From Phoronis australis (Eukaryota > Phoronida > Phoronidae): a DNA stretch of 64,000 nucleotides. Under the pieces are notes generated by a model, which did not search any database, was not told the DNA's origin, and saw only the letters and a list, made by a program, of their open reading frames with translations. How positions within the stretch are numbered: the stretch's first letter is position 1; each line of letters opens with the position of its first letter. This document shows positions 62,901-64,000 of the stretch, one piece after another. The translations under genes and the position numbers were made by a program. The stretch covers positions 128,631 through 192,630 of the forward strand of contig NMRA01000074.1 of assembly GCA_002633005.1 (NCBI GenBank). Direction: 5' to 3'.

Positions 62901-63369
62901 TAAGTGCAACATAAAGACTTGTAACAACTACATTGCACAGTGTATCAGTCCTACTTCATGATCTGCATGGACGTTTTTATCATAGGGGAATACAACATAG
63001 TTTCTATCTATATATGAAGCACCAAAGCACATTCAAAATAGGAAAAACCATTGGTGAACAAGTCATTTGTCATCAGACAAAATGTCGTTTCTCCGTCAAG
63101 AAGGTCATTACCAGTCATGACAGCACAGTGAATTACAATAATTTTTCACTTAGCTATCTTGACGGGACTTCCACTTGCATTCGTATTTAATTACAATAGA
63201 TACAAACCTGAAACTGTTCGGCCACATCGATCCAATCAGACGGGAGACGGATTGACCTGCAGTAGTACTTTTTCAAATATGGTCGGCACAGCTTACTGTT
63301 CGACGCAAATGCCAGCAAGAAGTTGGCAGTAGTCCGAATGTTCAGCTCATTACGTGTGTACAGAGCAAC
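5477..63369 (-). CDS. TEP1: TEP1-like telomerase/vault-associated protein, 50 exons, 5'-truncated by window edge
   Basis: This is one long spliced gene; I joined 50 exons by hand. All phases match, the total is 6,975 nt, and the frame stays open for 2,324 codons to a TAA at 5477-5479. Approximate order in the fragment: TROVE residues 1-290, Arg-Gly-rich insert 305-325, vWA-like 343-560, DUF4062 605-745, NACHT 840-1080 with Walker A GGPGSGKS at 875-882 and Walker B VVVIDGID near 965-972, helical region 1085-1385, and WD40 blades 1389-2324. This combination is diagnostic of TEP1, a protein known from vertebrates to bind telomerase RNA and vault RNA and to be a vault component. Human TEP1 is about 2,627 residues, so a few hundred N-terminal residues probably lie beyond 64000. 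Family and architecture are seen; function in this animal is inferred from the family. Confidence 0.95.
6121..6222 (-). CDS. TEP1: TEP1 exon 49: WD40 blade
   Basis: 102 nt, 34 codons, encoding [20 protein letters not shown] and [14 protein letters not shown]. It is a clear blade with [10 protein letters not shown]. Confidence 0.96.
6495..6527. repeat. CA microsatellite
   Basis: A (CA)n tract of about 16 units lies in the intron between exons 48 and 49. Confidence 0.95.
7933..8100 (-). CDS. TEP1: TEP1 exon 48: degenerate WD40 blade
   Basis: 168 nt, 56 codons, encoding [40 protein letters not shown] and [32 protein letters not shown] is a recognisable blade end. Confidence 0.9.
8218..8774. 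repeat. foldback element with about 165-bp arms
   Basis: The left arm 8218-8380 (from gtggattcaaactcaaaac to gcagtggattagtgg) is repeated inverted at 8593-8774 with small indels. About 210 bp of unrelated sequence separates the arms. It lies in the intron before exon 48 and has no coding capacity. Confidence 0.85.
9250..9299 (-). repeat. 50-bp hairpin element, diverged copy
   Basis: The arms ttgagaaccagttt and aaactgattctcaa flank a loop. It is the inverse orientation of the near-identical hairpins at 27398 and 28077. Confidence 0.75.
9340..9640. repeat. dispersed repeat, related to 57405-57665
   Basis: Shared phrases in the same order include cttaacatcacac, tttatccaactttct, gcagcccacagca, ttggtattggaa/ttggcattggaa and a closing gggac-gccc-aattg/tattg segment. 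A (CAA)n tract of six units lies at 9455-9473. The family was not identified. Confidence 0.6.
10522..10645 (-). CDS. TEP1: TEP1 exon 47: degenerate WD40 blade
   Basis: 124 nt encoding [20 protein letters not shown] and [21 protein letters not shown]. Three AGs lie within 9 nt (TTTAAG, AATAAG, CAG), all in the same phase. The start could be 10645, 10639 or 10636, changing two or three residues. Confidence 0.85.
11553..11693 (-). CDS. TEP1: TEP1 exon 46: degenerate WD40 blade
   Basis: 141 nt encoding [40 protein letters not shown] and LFSSQA. It is a weak blade (VVLVWT) with phases matching both neighbours. Confidence 0.88.
11960..12340 (+). repeat. dispersed repeat family D, copy 1
   Basis: It shares ordered phrases (gttccactcttgtatgaggggctaccaaa, ggactttcatgatttt, tagaaaactgtagtagcatctt) with 38750-39065, and more weakly with 25250-25660. 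It lies in the intron between exons 45 and 46. Confidence 0.65.
12656..12841 (-). CDS. TEP1: TEP1 exon 45: WD40 blades
   Basis: 186 nt encoding [40 protein letters not shown] and [20 protein letters not shown]. It completes one blade and encodes a second. Confidence 0.96.
13270..13496 (-). CDS. TEP1: TEP1 exon 44: two WD40 blades
   Basis: 227 nt encoding [40 protein letters not shown], then [20 protein letters not shown] and DECVITGS. It carries one complete blade and most of a second. Confidence 0.96.
14246..14421 (-). CDS. TEP1: TEP1 exon 43: WD40 blade with polar insert
   Basis: 176 nt encoding [40 protein letters not shown] and [18 protein letters not shown]. The first half is a hydrophilic insert; the second half is the inner strands of a blade ([12 protein letters not shown]). 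Confidence 0.94.
14976..15114 (-). CDS. TEP1: TEP1 exon 42: WD40 blade
   Basis: 139 nt encoding [40 protein letters not shown] and ITKDQP. The next blade is interrupted by a polar insert that continues into exon 43. Confidence 0.95.
16061..16168 (-). CDS. TEP1: TEP1 exon 41: WD40 blade
   Basis: 108 nt, 36 codons, encoding [20 protein letters not shown] and [16 protein letters not shown]. It finishes one blade ([10 protein letters not shown]) and opens the next. Confidence 0.96.
16621..16975 (-). repeat. about 80-bp tandem array copying the exon 40 end and donor
   Basis: Units contain ttac(a)atanggtcgctgatatcaac and a tail with cctgataacaag. Donor-equivalent positions are about 16623, 16701, 16790, 16871 and the real one at 16951. 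The copy at 16871 has lost the GT; the others keep GTAA. Confidence 0.9.
16955..17074 (-). CDS. TEP1: TEP1 exon 40: WD40 blade
   Basis: 120 nt, 40 codons, phase 0, encoding [20 protein letters not shown] and [20 protein letters not shown]. Its last about 20 nt and the GTAAGT donor are repeated every about 80 bp in the downstream intron (16621-16954). Confidence 0.95.
17708..17801 (-). CDS. TEP1: TEP1 exon 39: WD40 blade
   Basis: 94 nt encoding [20 protein letters not shown] and [11 protein letters not shown]. The blade is finished by exon 40 (SLILWS). Confidence 0.95.
18377..18528 (-). CDS. TEP1: TEP1 exon 38: WD40 blade
   Basis: 152 nt encoding [40 protein letters not shown] and [10 protein letters not shown]. 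The donor is GTTAGT. Confidence 0.94.
18874..18980 (-). CDS. TEP1: TEP1 exon 37: WD40 blade
   Basis: 107 nt encoding [20 protein letters not shown] and [15 protein letters not shown]. The split Gly codon links it to exon 36; it ends phase 0. Confidence 0.92.
19111..19258 (-). CDS. TEP1: TEP1 exon 36: WD40 blade
   Basis: 148 nt encoding [40 protein letters not shown] and AFRLFDAES. It completes one blade and encodes the next. Confidence 0.94.
19259..21268 (-). other. 2-kb intron between exons 35 and 36
   Basis: It is a GC-AG intron on the minus strand. It holds AT-rich unique sequence plus the family F element at its exon 35 side. Several short open frames here show no recognisable domain. 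Confidence 0.6.
20735..21028 (+). repeat. family F element, copy 1
   Basis: It matches 53695-54003, including cgttcctcc-aaacataaagagca, cggaaatccgcgtttcc and the terminal gaaaattccaagccttg. The end is the reverse of a tract near 53536 (agggtttggaat), suggesting terminal inverted repeats. An N lies at 20676, near its left side. Confidence 0.7.
21269..21367 (-). CDS. TEP1: TEP1 exon 35: WD40 blade with a GC donor
   Basis: 99 nt, 33 codons, encoding [20 protein letters not shown] and [13 protein letters not shown]. The frame requires the donor AAG|GCAAGT, so the following intron is GC-AG. The join DDNKIK|VWSGH restores the blade's terminal KVW. Confidence 0.93.
22181..22300 (-). CDS. TEP1: TEP1 exon 34: WD40 blade
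   Basis: 120 nt, 40 codons, encoding [20 protein letters not shown] and [20 protein letters not shown]. It is one full blade in a single phase-0 exon. Confidence 0.97.
22645..22753 (-). CDS. TEP1: TEP1 exon 33: WD40 blade
   Basis: 109 nt encoding [20 protein letters not shown] and [39 protein letters not shown] is a textbook blade. The donor is GTTGGT. Confidence 0.96.
23243..23398 (-). CDS. TEP1: TEP1 exon 32: WD40 blade
   Basis: 156 nt encoding [40 protein letters not shown] and [11 protein letters not shown]. It is a clear GH...WD blade ending IMVWD. Confidence 0.96.
23799..23923 (-). CDS. TEP1: TEP1 exon 31: WD40 blade
   Basis: 125 nt encoding [20 protein letters not shown] and [21 protein letters not shown]. 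It shows a full GH...SxD..LxLW blade. A CAA microsatellite lies about 20 bp beyond the acceptor. Confidence 0.96.
23944..24011. repeat. CAA microsatellite
   Basis: An interrupted (CAA)n tract of about 20 units sits immediately upstream of exon 31 on the gene strand. On the gene strand it supplies the (GTT)n pyrimidine-rich stretch before the acceptor. Confidence 0.95.
24549..24644 (-). CDS. TEP1: TEP1 exon 30: WD40 blade
   Basis: 96 nt, 32 codons, phase 0, encoding [20 protein letters not shown] and [12 protein letters not shown]. It forms the first clear WD40 blade. Confidence 0.95.
24818..25098 (-). CDS. TEP1: TEP1 exon 29: helical region before WD40
   Basis: 281 nt, the longest exon in the window. 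It encodes [40 protein letters not shown] and [20 protein letters not shown], among others, and ends LDNFPE. FVSRN..IL...[11 protein letters not shown] is a recognisable pre-propeller motif of NACHT-WD40 proteins. Confidence 0.95.
25250..25660 (+). repeat. dispersed repeat family D, diverged copy
   Basis: It shares aaaaatgtccaa(a/g)tta, cagaaatggctga(c/t)c and cttttgaatgc with 38750-39065 in the same order. It lies in the intron between exons 28 and 29. Confidence 0.5.
25935..26049 (-). CDS. TEP1: TEP1 exon 28: helical region
   Basis: 115 nt encoding [20 protein letters not shown] and [18 protein letters not shown]. The W..L...L..L.FI..K...G....LL.DF pattern is typical of the helical bundle before the propeller. 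Confidence 0.95.
26510..26598 (-). CDS. TEP1: TEP1 exon 27: helical region
   Basis: 89 nt encoding [20 protein letters not shown] and [20 protein letters not shown]...RALSELPFHL is the common NACHT-WD pattern preceding the TPR-like helices. Confidence 0.94.
26874..26986 (-). CDS. TEP1: TEP1 exon 26, downstream copy (26a) of a duplicated exon
   Basis: 113 nt encoding [37 protein letters not shown], then a split Gly codon into exon 27. [13 protein letters not shown] and [14 protein letters not shown] match the terminal helices before the WD40 part of NACHT-WD proteins. It is one of two copies; I counted only one in the reconstructed frame. Confidence 0.88.
27398..27453 (+). repeat. 56-bp perfect hairpin element (first copy)
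   Basis: The 17-bp arms attttgagaaccagttt and aaactggttctcaaaat flank a 22-bp loop. It is the same as 28077-28132. Confidence 0.85.
27553..27665 (-). CDS. TEP1: TEP1 exon 26, upstream copy (26b) of a duplicated exon
   Basis: 113 nt encoding [37 protein letters not shown]. It is nearly identical to 26874-26986: the coding difference is His for Arg in QAVHQRY, with about three silent changes. It has intact splice sites. Because 113 is not a multiple of three, only one of the two copies can be in the mRNA without a frameshift. Confidence 0.8.
28077..28132 (+). repeat. 56-bp perfect hairpin element (second copy)
   Basis: It is identical in its arms to the copy at 27398-27453 and related in inverse orientation to 9250-9299. 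Confidence 0.85.
28591..28771 (-). CDS. TEP1: TEP1 exon 25: helical region after NACHT
   Basis: 181 nt encoding [40 protein letters not shown] and [19 protein letters not shown]. The donor is chosen as AAG|GTTTGT at 28590. A second in-phase donor, A|GTATGT, would extend the exon to 28582 and add three residues. Either joins in frame to exon 26. The left boundary is therefore uncertain by 9 nt. Confidence 0.88.
29365..29497 (-). CDS. TEP1: TEP1 exon 24: helical region after NACHT
   Basis: 133 nt encoding [40 protein letters not shown] and CARN. The winged-helix-like pattern of NACHT proteins (LE.D.G...I..AL.LI..ARNGL) is clear. Confidence 0.94.
30325..30415. repeat. 43-bp perfect tandem duplication
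   Basis: The unit from aaattttcattgatacttgg to gacattgagtc occurs twice in a row with no change, in the intron between exons 23 and 24. Confidence 0.95.
30687..30779 (-). CDS. TEP1: TEP1 exon 23: NACHT lid (GNPLFL motif)
   Basis: 93 nt, 31 codons, encoding [20 protein letters not shown] and [30 protein letters not shown] is the conserved NACHT/STAND 'GNPL' motif. Confidence 0.97.
31305..31484 (-). CDS. TEP1: TEP1 exon 22: NACHT sensor region
   Basis: 180 nt, 60 codons, encoding [40 protein letters not shown] and [27 protein letters not shown] followed by the helical arm matches the post-Walker B strand and lid of NACHT ATPases. Confidence 0.95.
31860..32007 (-). CDS. TEP1: TEP1 exon 21: NACHT Walker B
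   Basis: 148 nt encoding [40 protein letters not shown] and [19 protein letters not shown] (about 31917-31943) is the extended Walker B, with Asp residues for Mg2+ and catalysis, and WLPEEIPEN is the usual NACHT follow-on. Confidence 0.97.
32127..32302 (-). CDS. TEP1: TEP1 exon 20: NACHT
   Basis: 176 nt encoding [40 protein letters not shown] and [18 protein letters not shown]. The [12 protein letters not shown] strand-loop is typical of NACHT ATPases of the TEP1/NWD type. Confidence 0.96.
32743..32925 (-). CDS. TEP1: TEP1 exon 19: NACHT Walker A
   Basis: 183 nt, 61 codons, phase 0. It encodes [40 protein letters not shown] and [29 protein letters not shown] (32752-32775) is a perfect Walker A P-loop for NTP binding. 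Confidence 0.98.
33493..33613 (-). CDS. TEP1: TEP1 exon 18: linker before NACHT
   Basis: 121 nt encoding [20 protein letters not shown] and [20 protein letters not shown]. The acceptor is a strong TTTTTCCAG. Together with exon 17 it bridges DUF4062 and the NACHT P-loop. Confidence 0.94.
34478..34591 (-). CDS. TEP1: TEP1 exon 17: linker before NACHT
   Basis: 114 nt encoding [20 protein letters not shown] and [17 protein letters not shown], with split Lys and Gly codons at its ends. It corresponds to the short segment after DUF4062 in NACHT proteins, often of the form LK..IR.SG. Confidence 0.92.
34925..35170 (-). CDS. TEP1: TEP1 exon 16: DUF4062, C-terminal half
   Basis: 246 nt, among the longer exons here. 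It encodes [40 protein letters not shown] and, later, [30 protein letters not shown] and [11 protein letters not shown] are classic DUF4062 motifs. Confidence 0.97.
35768..35944 (-). CDS. TEP1: TEP1 exon 15: DUF4062, N-terminal half
   Basis: 177 nt encoding [40 protein letters not shown] and [33 protein letters not shown] and [11 protein letters not shown] are hallmark motifs of DUF4062, the domain commonly found upstream of NACHT ATPases. Confidence 0.97.
36236..37060 (+). repeat. family C repeat, old copy split by a MITE
   Basis: It starts caagagcaacacggagcgttg like the other copies and continues after a nested insertion with aaaaatgaccattagatggtgc and gacactagggggcac. It is diverged compared with the 58-60 kb copy. 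The right end is unclear. Confidence 0.7.
36315..36700. mobile_element. TA-flanked MITE nested in family C
   Basis: The ends ccgggattatccgtagataagcc and (inverted) ccaggattttccattaaataagcc are flanked by TA on both sides (36313-36314 and 36701-36702). It contains the palindrome aaacgcccatgggcgttt near 36651-36668. No coding capacity. Confidence 0.75.
37654..37821 (-). CDS. TEP1: TEP1 exon 14: vWA end and linker
   Basis: 168 nt encoding [40 protein letters not shown] and [15 protein letters not shown]. It links the vWA-like domain to DUF4062. The acceptor is TTACCAG and the donor is GTACAG. Confidence 0.92.
38059..38314. mobile_element. 256-bp MITE
   Basis: The terminal inverted repeats read accgggggcccgttccaaga on the left and, in reverse, accggggcctgttccaacaa on the right. 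It lies in the intron between exons 13 and 14. Confidence 0.8.
38411..38479 (-). CDS. TEP1: TEP1 exon 13: vWA-like domain end
   Basis: 69 nt encoding [20 protein letters not shown] and IL, then a split Arg codon. [19 protein letters not shown] across exons 13-14 is a conserved TEP1/Ro signature. Confidence 0.95.
38750..39065 (+). repeat. dispersed repeat family D, copy 3
   Basis: It contains gttccacttttgtgcgagggg, aaaggactttaacaatttt and tagaaaactgtaacagcact, matching 11960-12340 in order and orientation. Confidence 0.65.
39230..39363 (-). CDS. TEP1: TEP1 exon 12: vWA-like domain
   Basis: 134 nt encoding [20 protein letters not shown] and [20 protein letters not shown] plus HTKAG. The hydrophobic VVLSN and LLYVSVNL strands fit the vWA Rossmann-like core. 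Confidence 0.93.
40291..40371 (-). CDS. TEP1: TEP1 exon 11: vWA-like domain
   Basis: 81 nt, 27 codons, phase 0, encoding [20 protein letters not shown] and IFRDRLQ. The donor is GTATTG; joining to exon 12 gives [14 protein letters not shown]. Confidence 0.85.
40530..41030 (-). repeat. about 71-bp tandem array copying the exon 10 end and donor
   Basis: The phrase tcaaggcca with its surroundings recurs at about 40632, 40698, 40768, 40839 and 40912, and in the exon at 40983. Units also share catataacctacactc-like and ctggccatattatctag-like parts, the latter matching coding sequence of exon 10. Confidence 0.88.
40978..41130 (-). CDS. TEP1: TEP1 exon 10: vWA-like domain
   Basis: 153 nt, 51 codons, phase 0. 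It encodes [40 protein letters not shown] and [11 protein letters not shown], the central part of the vWA-like domain of TROVE proteins. The last about 50 nt and the donor are repeated in the downstream intron with a period of about 71 bp. Confidence 0.95.
41559..41653. repeat. hairpin repeat
   Basis: The arms aaaggcaaaggcaacctttttt and aaaaaggttgcctttgccttt are inverted, 50 bp apart. They resemble the ends of the larger element that follows. Confidence 0.75.
41683..43386. mobile_element. 1.7-kb element with inverted ends
   Basis: The left end ttaaaggtgaatgccac and right end gtggcattctcctttaaa are inverted repeats with one mismatch. The interior is richer in G+C than its surroundings and has short open frames (79 and 120 codons, minus strand) without recognisable domains. 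It sits wholly in the intron between exons 9 and 10. Confidence 0.55.
43620..43800 (-). CDS. TEP1: TEP1 exon 9: vWA-like domain, first strand
   Basis: 181 nt encoding [40 protein letters not shown] and [20 protein letters not shown]. The first base completes Lys with exon 8, and the exon ends phase 0 into exon 10. GRTVIFCD followed by LRPD is where a MIDAS motif (DxSxS) normally sits, so metal binding looks lost. A plus-strand open frame of 142 codons overlaps it and is an antisense shadow. Confidence 0.9.
43801..46162 (-). other. 2.4-kb intron between exons 8 and 9
   Basis: It is AT-rich sequence without supported coding, RNA or repeat features. It extends from the exon 9 acceptor to the exon 8 donor. 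Confidence 0.6.
46163..46325 (-). CDS. TEP1: TEP1 exon 8: Arg-Gly-rich (RGG-like) insert
   Basis: 163 nt encoding [20 protein letters not shown], then a run of alternating Arg and Gly (about 22 residues including [14 protein letters not shown]), then [15 protein letters not shown]. Phases agree with exons 7 and 9 (Q and K split codons). The Arg-Gly tract resembles RGG-box RNA-binding segments. It sits between the TROVE helices and the vWA-like domain. Confidence 0.88.
46571..47432 (+). repeat. family C repeat, copy with CTCF-like boxes
   Basis: It starts caagagcaacgcagagcgttg and ends near gcgggcgcataaaaat. It holds diverged boxes at about 46650, 46930, 47090 and 47235 (for example gccactagaaggcgc). 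It lies in the intron between exons 7 and 8. Confidence 0.8.
47953..48545. other. assembly gap (593 Ns)
   Basis: A run of N lies inside family C repeat sequence. The phase chain of TEP1 is closed between exons 7 and 8, so no missing exon is required here. Confidence 1.
49074..50202 (+). mobile_element. family H DNA element, copy 1
   Basis: It begins cagtgtttcccctggg and ends cgcaggggaaacact, which are inverted. Flanks attcgt and cttcgt fit a 6-bp target duplication with one change. Near the right end is a short array of the 16-bp unit tttttactagcgatca (50010-50075). It is inserted in a family C monomer. No transposase frame was recognised, so it is non-autonomous. Confidence 0.85.
51453..51543 (-). 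CDS. TEP1: TEP1 exon 7: end of TROVE helical region
   Basis: 91 nt encoding [20 protein letters not shown] and [22 protein letters not shown] is a conserved TROVE motif. The first about 30 nt of this exon, with the acceptor, are copied in a 44-bp tandem array in the upstream intron (51544-51727). Confidence 0.95.
51515..51727 (-). repeat. 44-bp tandem array copying the exon 7 start and acceptor
   Basis: The unit catagaatgggaactgacaactgttaatcacagctccctgcaaa (44 bp) starts at 51551, 51595, 51639 and 51683. The first part, with changes, is the exon itself. On the gene strand every unit contains TGCAG followed by the exon start. Confidence 0.93.
52313..52422 (-). CDS. TEP1: TEP1 exon 6: TROVE core
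   Basis: 110 nt encoding [20 protein letters not shown] and [16 protein letters not shown]. The [12 protein letters not shown] motif is the conserved TROVE RNA-binding helix shared with Ro60 proteins. The split first codon (g|ac) gives Asp with exon 5. Confidence 0.96.
53536..54003 (+). repeat. family F element, copy 2
   Basis: The left end is cagggtttggaat and the right end is ggaaaattccaagccttg, roughly inverted. The right 300 bp match 20735-21028. It includes the small palindrome cggaaatccgcgtttcc. No recognisable protein is encoded. Confidence 0.7.
55131..56547. mobile_element. 1.4-kb TA-flanked TIR element nested in family H
   Basis: Perfect terminal inverted repeats of about 27 bp (ccgtattcgccgtaataacc at the start and its reverse complement at the end) are flanked by TA. 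Comparison with the empty family H copy near 49980 shows a single TA duplicated. The interior has no long open frame and a 36-bp tandem duplication (gttgcgttctttttgaagcg) at about 56255-56325. Confidence 0.9.
56555..56780 (+). repeat. 16-bp subterminal array, expanded
   Basis: About 14 units of tttttactagcgatca, with variants tggcgatcc and tagctatcc, compared with about five units in copy 1. Confidence 0.95.
56993..57150 (-). CDS. TEP1: TEP1 exon 5: TROVE core
   Basis: 158 nt encoding [20 protein letters not shown], then [20 protein letters not shown] and [12 protein letters not shown]. This is the most strongly TEP1-like block of the TROVE domain; the [15 protein letters not shown] motif is diagnostic. 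Confidence 0.96.
57405..57665. repeat. dispersed repeat, related to 9340-9640
   Basis: It shares ordered blocks with the 9.3 kb copy, such as tttatccaactttct and gcagcccacagca. It lies in the intron between exons 4 and 5, about 250 bp from exon 5. Confidence 0.6.
58279..58397 (-). CDS. TEP1: TEP1 exon 4: TROVE
   Basis: 119 nt, starting phase 0 with [20 protein letters not shown] and ending [15 protein letters not shown] plus two bases. The [10 protein letters not shown] junction with exon 5 matches the TEP1/TROVE pattern. A family C repeat begins only about 25 bp beyond its acceptor side. Confidence 0.92.
58422..60430 (+). repeat. family C repeat, best copy, with three-part higher-order array
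   Basis: It starts caagagcaacgcagagcgttg and ends atgtgggcgcataataaatg. The middle holds nine GCCACTAGG(N)GGC boxes at 58995, 59156, 59301, 59445, 59606, 59752, 59897, 60058 and 60203. Spacings repeat as 161, 145, 144-146, giving a 450-452 bp higher-order unit. All boxes lie on the plus strand. Confidence 0.92.
60431..61076 (-). other. rest of the intron between exons 3 and 4
   Basis: It is AT-rich with an imperfect repeat of acaaattcttgttac near 60474-60510. Nothing else is supported. Confidence 0.5.
61077..61204 (-). CDS. TEP1: TEP1 exon 3: lysine-rich, serine/acidic linker in TROVE
   Basis: 128 nt. It starts [13 protein letters not shown], continues through a Lys/Gln-rich stretch and ends in a Ser run followed by DSDSDVEK. 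This is a low-complexity charged insert between TROVE helices, likely disordered, and it continues into the next exon with SSDSESEEE. Confidence 0.88.
61205..62551 (-). other. intron between exons 2 and 3
   Basis: It is 1.35 kb of non-coding sequence. No repeat, RNA gene or conserved motif was recognised. Confidence 0.5.
62552..62648 (-). CDS. TEP1: TEP1 exon 2: TROVE
   Basis: 97 nt starting in phase 0 with [20 protein letters not shown] and ending in [10 protein letters not shown] plus one base. The split codon joins the next exon as Gly, giving the YQLGKYNK stretch that resembles the conserved TROVE helix found in Ro and TEP1. Confidence 0.92.
63208..63369 (-). CDS. TEP1: TEP1 exon 1 of window: start of TROVE domain
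   Basis: 162 nt, 54 codons, phase 0 at both ends, flanked by AG (CT on the plus strand at 63370-63371) and a GT donor. It begins [20 protein letters not shown] and contains [20 protein letters not shown], typical of the helical repeats of TROVE, the RNA-binding fold shared by Ro60 and TEP1. It is the first exon inside the window; at least one more coding exon must lie upstream. Confidence 0.9.
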
Positions 63370-64000
63370 CTGAATTGAAAAACAAGAGTCTTGGTCGGTT
63401 TTATGAGTACACAATAAAAAAGGAAAAGTGACAAAAGTCCTGTTAAGTGACACAAGCATGAATTAAGAAATAATTTATGTACTATCAATATTAGGGACTA
63501 ACTAGCCAAAGATCTTCAAAACCTACCCTGCTCAAAACATTAACAGCATGATAGTATACAAACTTCCAAGTTCTGATTTTACGTAATGTATAGTATGAGG
63601 TTAGATTAGTAAAACATCAACGGGGCTCGATTAAACCACCTGTTGGTTGTTAACGCGACCTAACATTTTCTTAGGTGGACAGGAAAAATCCCAAGTCACT
63701 ACCCACAGATCAGAGCACATGCTCAAAATACTATTGGAAGGAAACTCAGATAAACGGAATTAATGGACCAAAACCAGAAGGGACAGTTCACGACTCCAGC
63801 ACAGATAACGTGACCTGGTTGCCTGGTTCGCTTTGGTAGGAGGTGAGCCAGCACAGGACACTGGGCCTAAGGGGGAACATTTGGTTCTTACCTAGCACAT
63901 GATACAAGTTCAAATTTTCATTTAAAATGAAAATGAAAAAGGCCACCCGGCCGAACTCAGGTGTTTTGGCAGACACTAATCAGTTTGCCAGTACCTCGTT
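63370..64000 (-). other. upstream intron, gene continues beyond the window
   Basis: The acceptor of exon 1 sits at 63370-63371. No further minus-strand exon with TEP1-like sequence was found up to 64000, so the 5' exons and promoter are outside. Confidence 0.6.

Overview
The window is eukaryotic and almost certainly from an invertebrate metazoan. It has GT-AG introns at high density, an AT-rich background, CA and CAA microsatellites, many short inverted-repeat DNA elements, and one long animal-type gene. No bacterial, viral or tRNA/rRNA genes are seen. The species cannot be fixed from the sequence; a bilaterian such as an invertebrate deuterostome or a lophotrochozoan fits best. Single Ns (40, 1970, 20676, 27457, 52987) and a 593-base N run (47953-48545) mark a draft assembly. 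One gene fills the window. On the minus strand from 63369 down to the stop at 5477, I could join 50 exons whose splice sites and phases all agree. They give 6,975 nt, an uninterrupted frame of 2,324 codons plus stop. The domain order is TROVE, von Willebrand A (vWA)-like, DUF4062, NACHT ATPase, then about 20 WD40 blades. Among families I know, that order belongs to TEP1 (telomerase-associated protein 1, also a vault-particle protein). The true 5' end lies beyond position 64000. Layout from the 5' side: 63.4-51.4 kb is the TROVE domain; 46.3-37.6 kb is an Arg-Gly-rich insert and the vWA-like domain; 35.9-34.5 kb is DUF4062; 32.9-26.5 kb is NACHT and its helical tail; 25.1-5.5 kb is the WD40 propellers. 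The 1-5476 stretch is downstream flank, probably 3' UTR and intergenic, with palindromes and small inverted-repeat elements but no gene I can support. The introns are packed with repeats. Family C carries evenly spaced copies of a GCCACTAGGNGGC box that resembles the CTCF core motif, in a three-part higher-order repeat of about 451 bp. Family H is a DNA element with 6-bp target duplications and a subterminal 16-bp array, and one copy hosts a nested 1.4 kb TA-flanked element. There are also smaller MITE-like and foldback elements. The most unusual structural signal is that three separate exon edges (at 51.5, 41.0 and 17.0 kb), each including a splice site, are repeated in tandem into the neighbouring intron. 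In addition, one 113-nt exon is duplicated whole in a 679-bp tandem repeat, in a way that makes the two copies mutually exclusive by reading frame.
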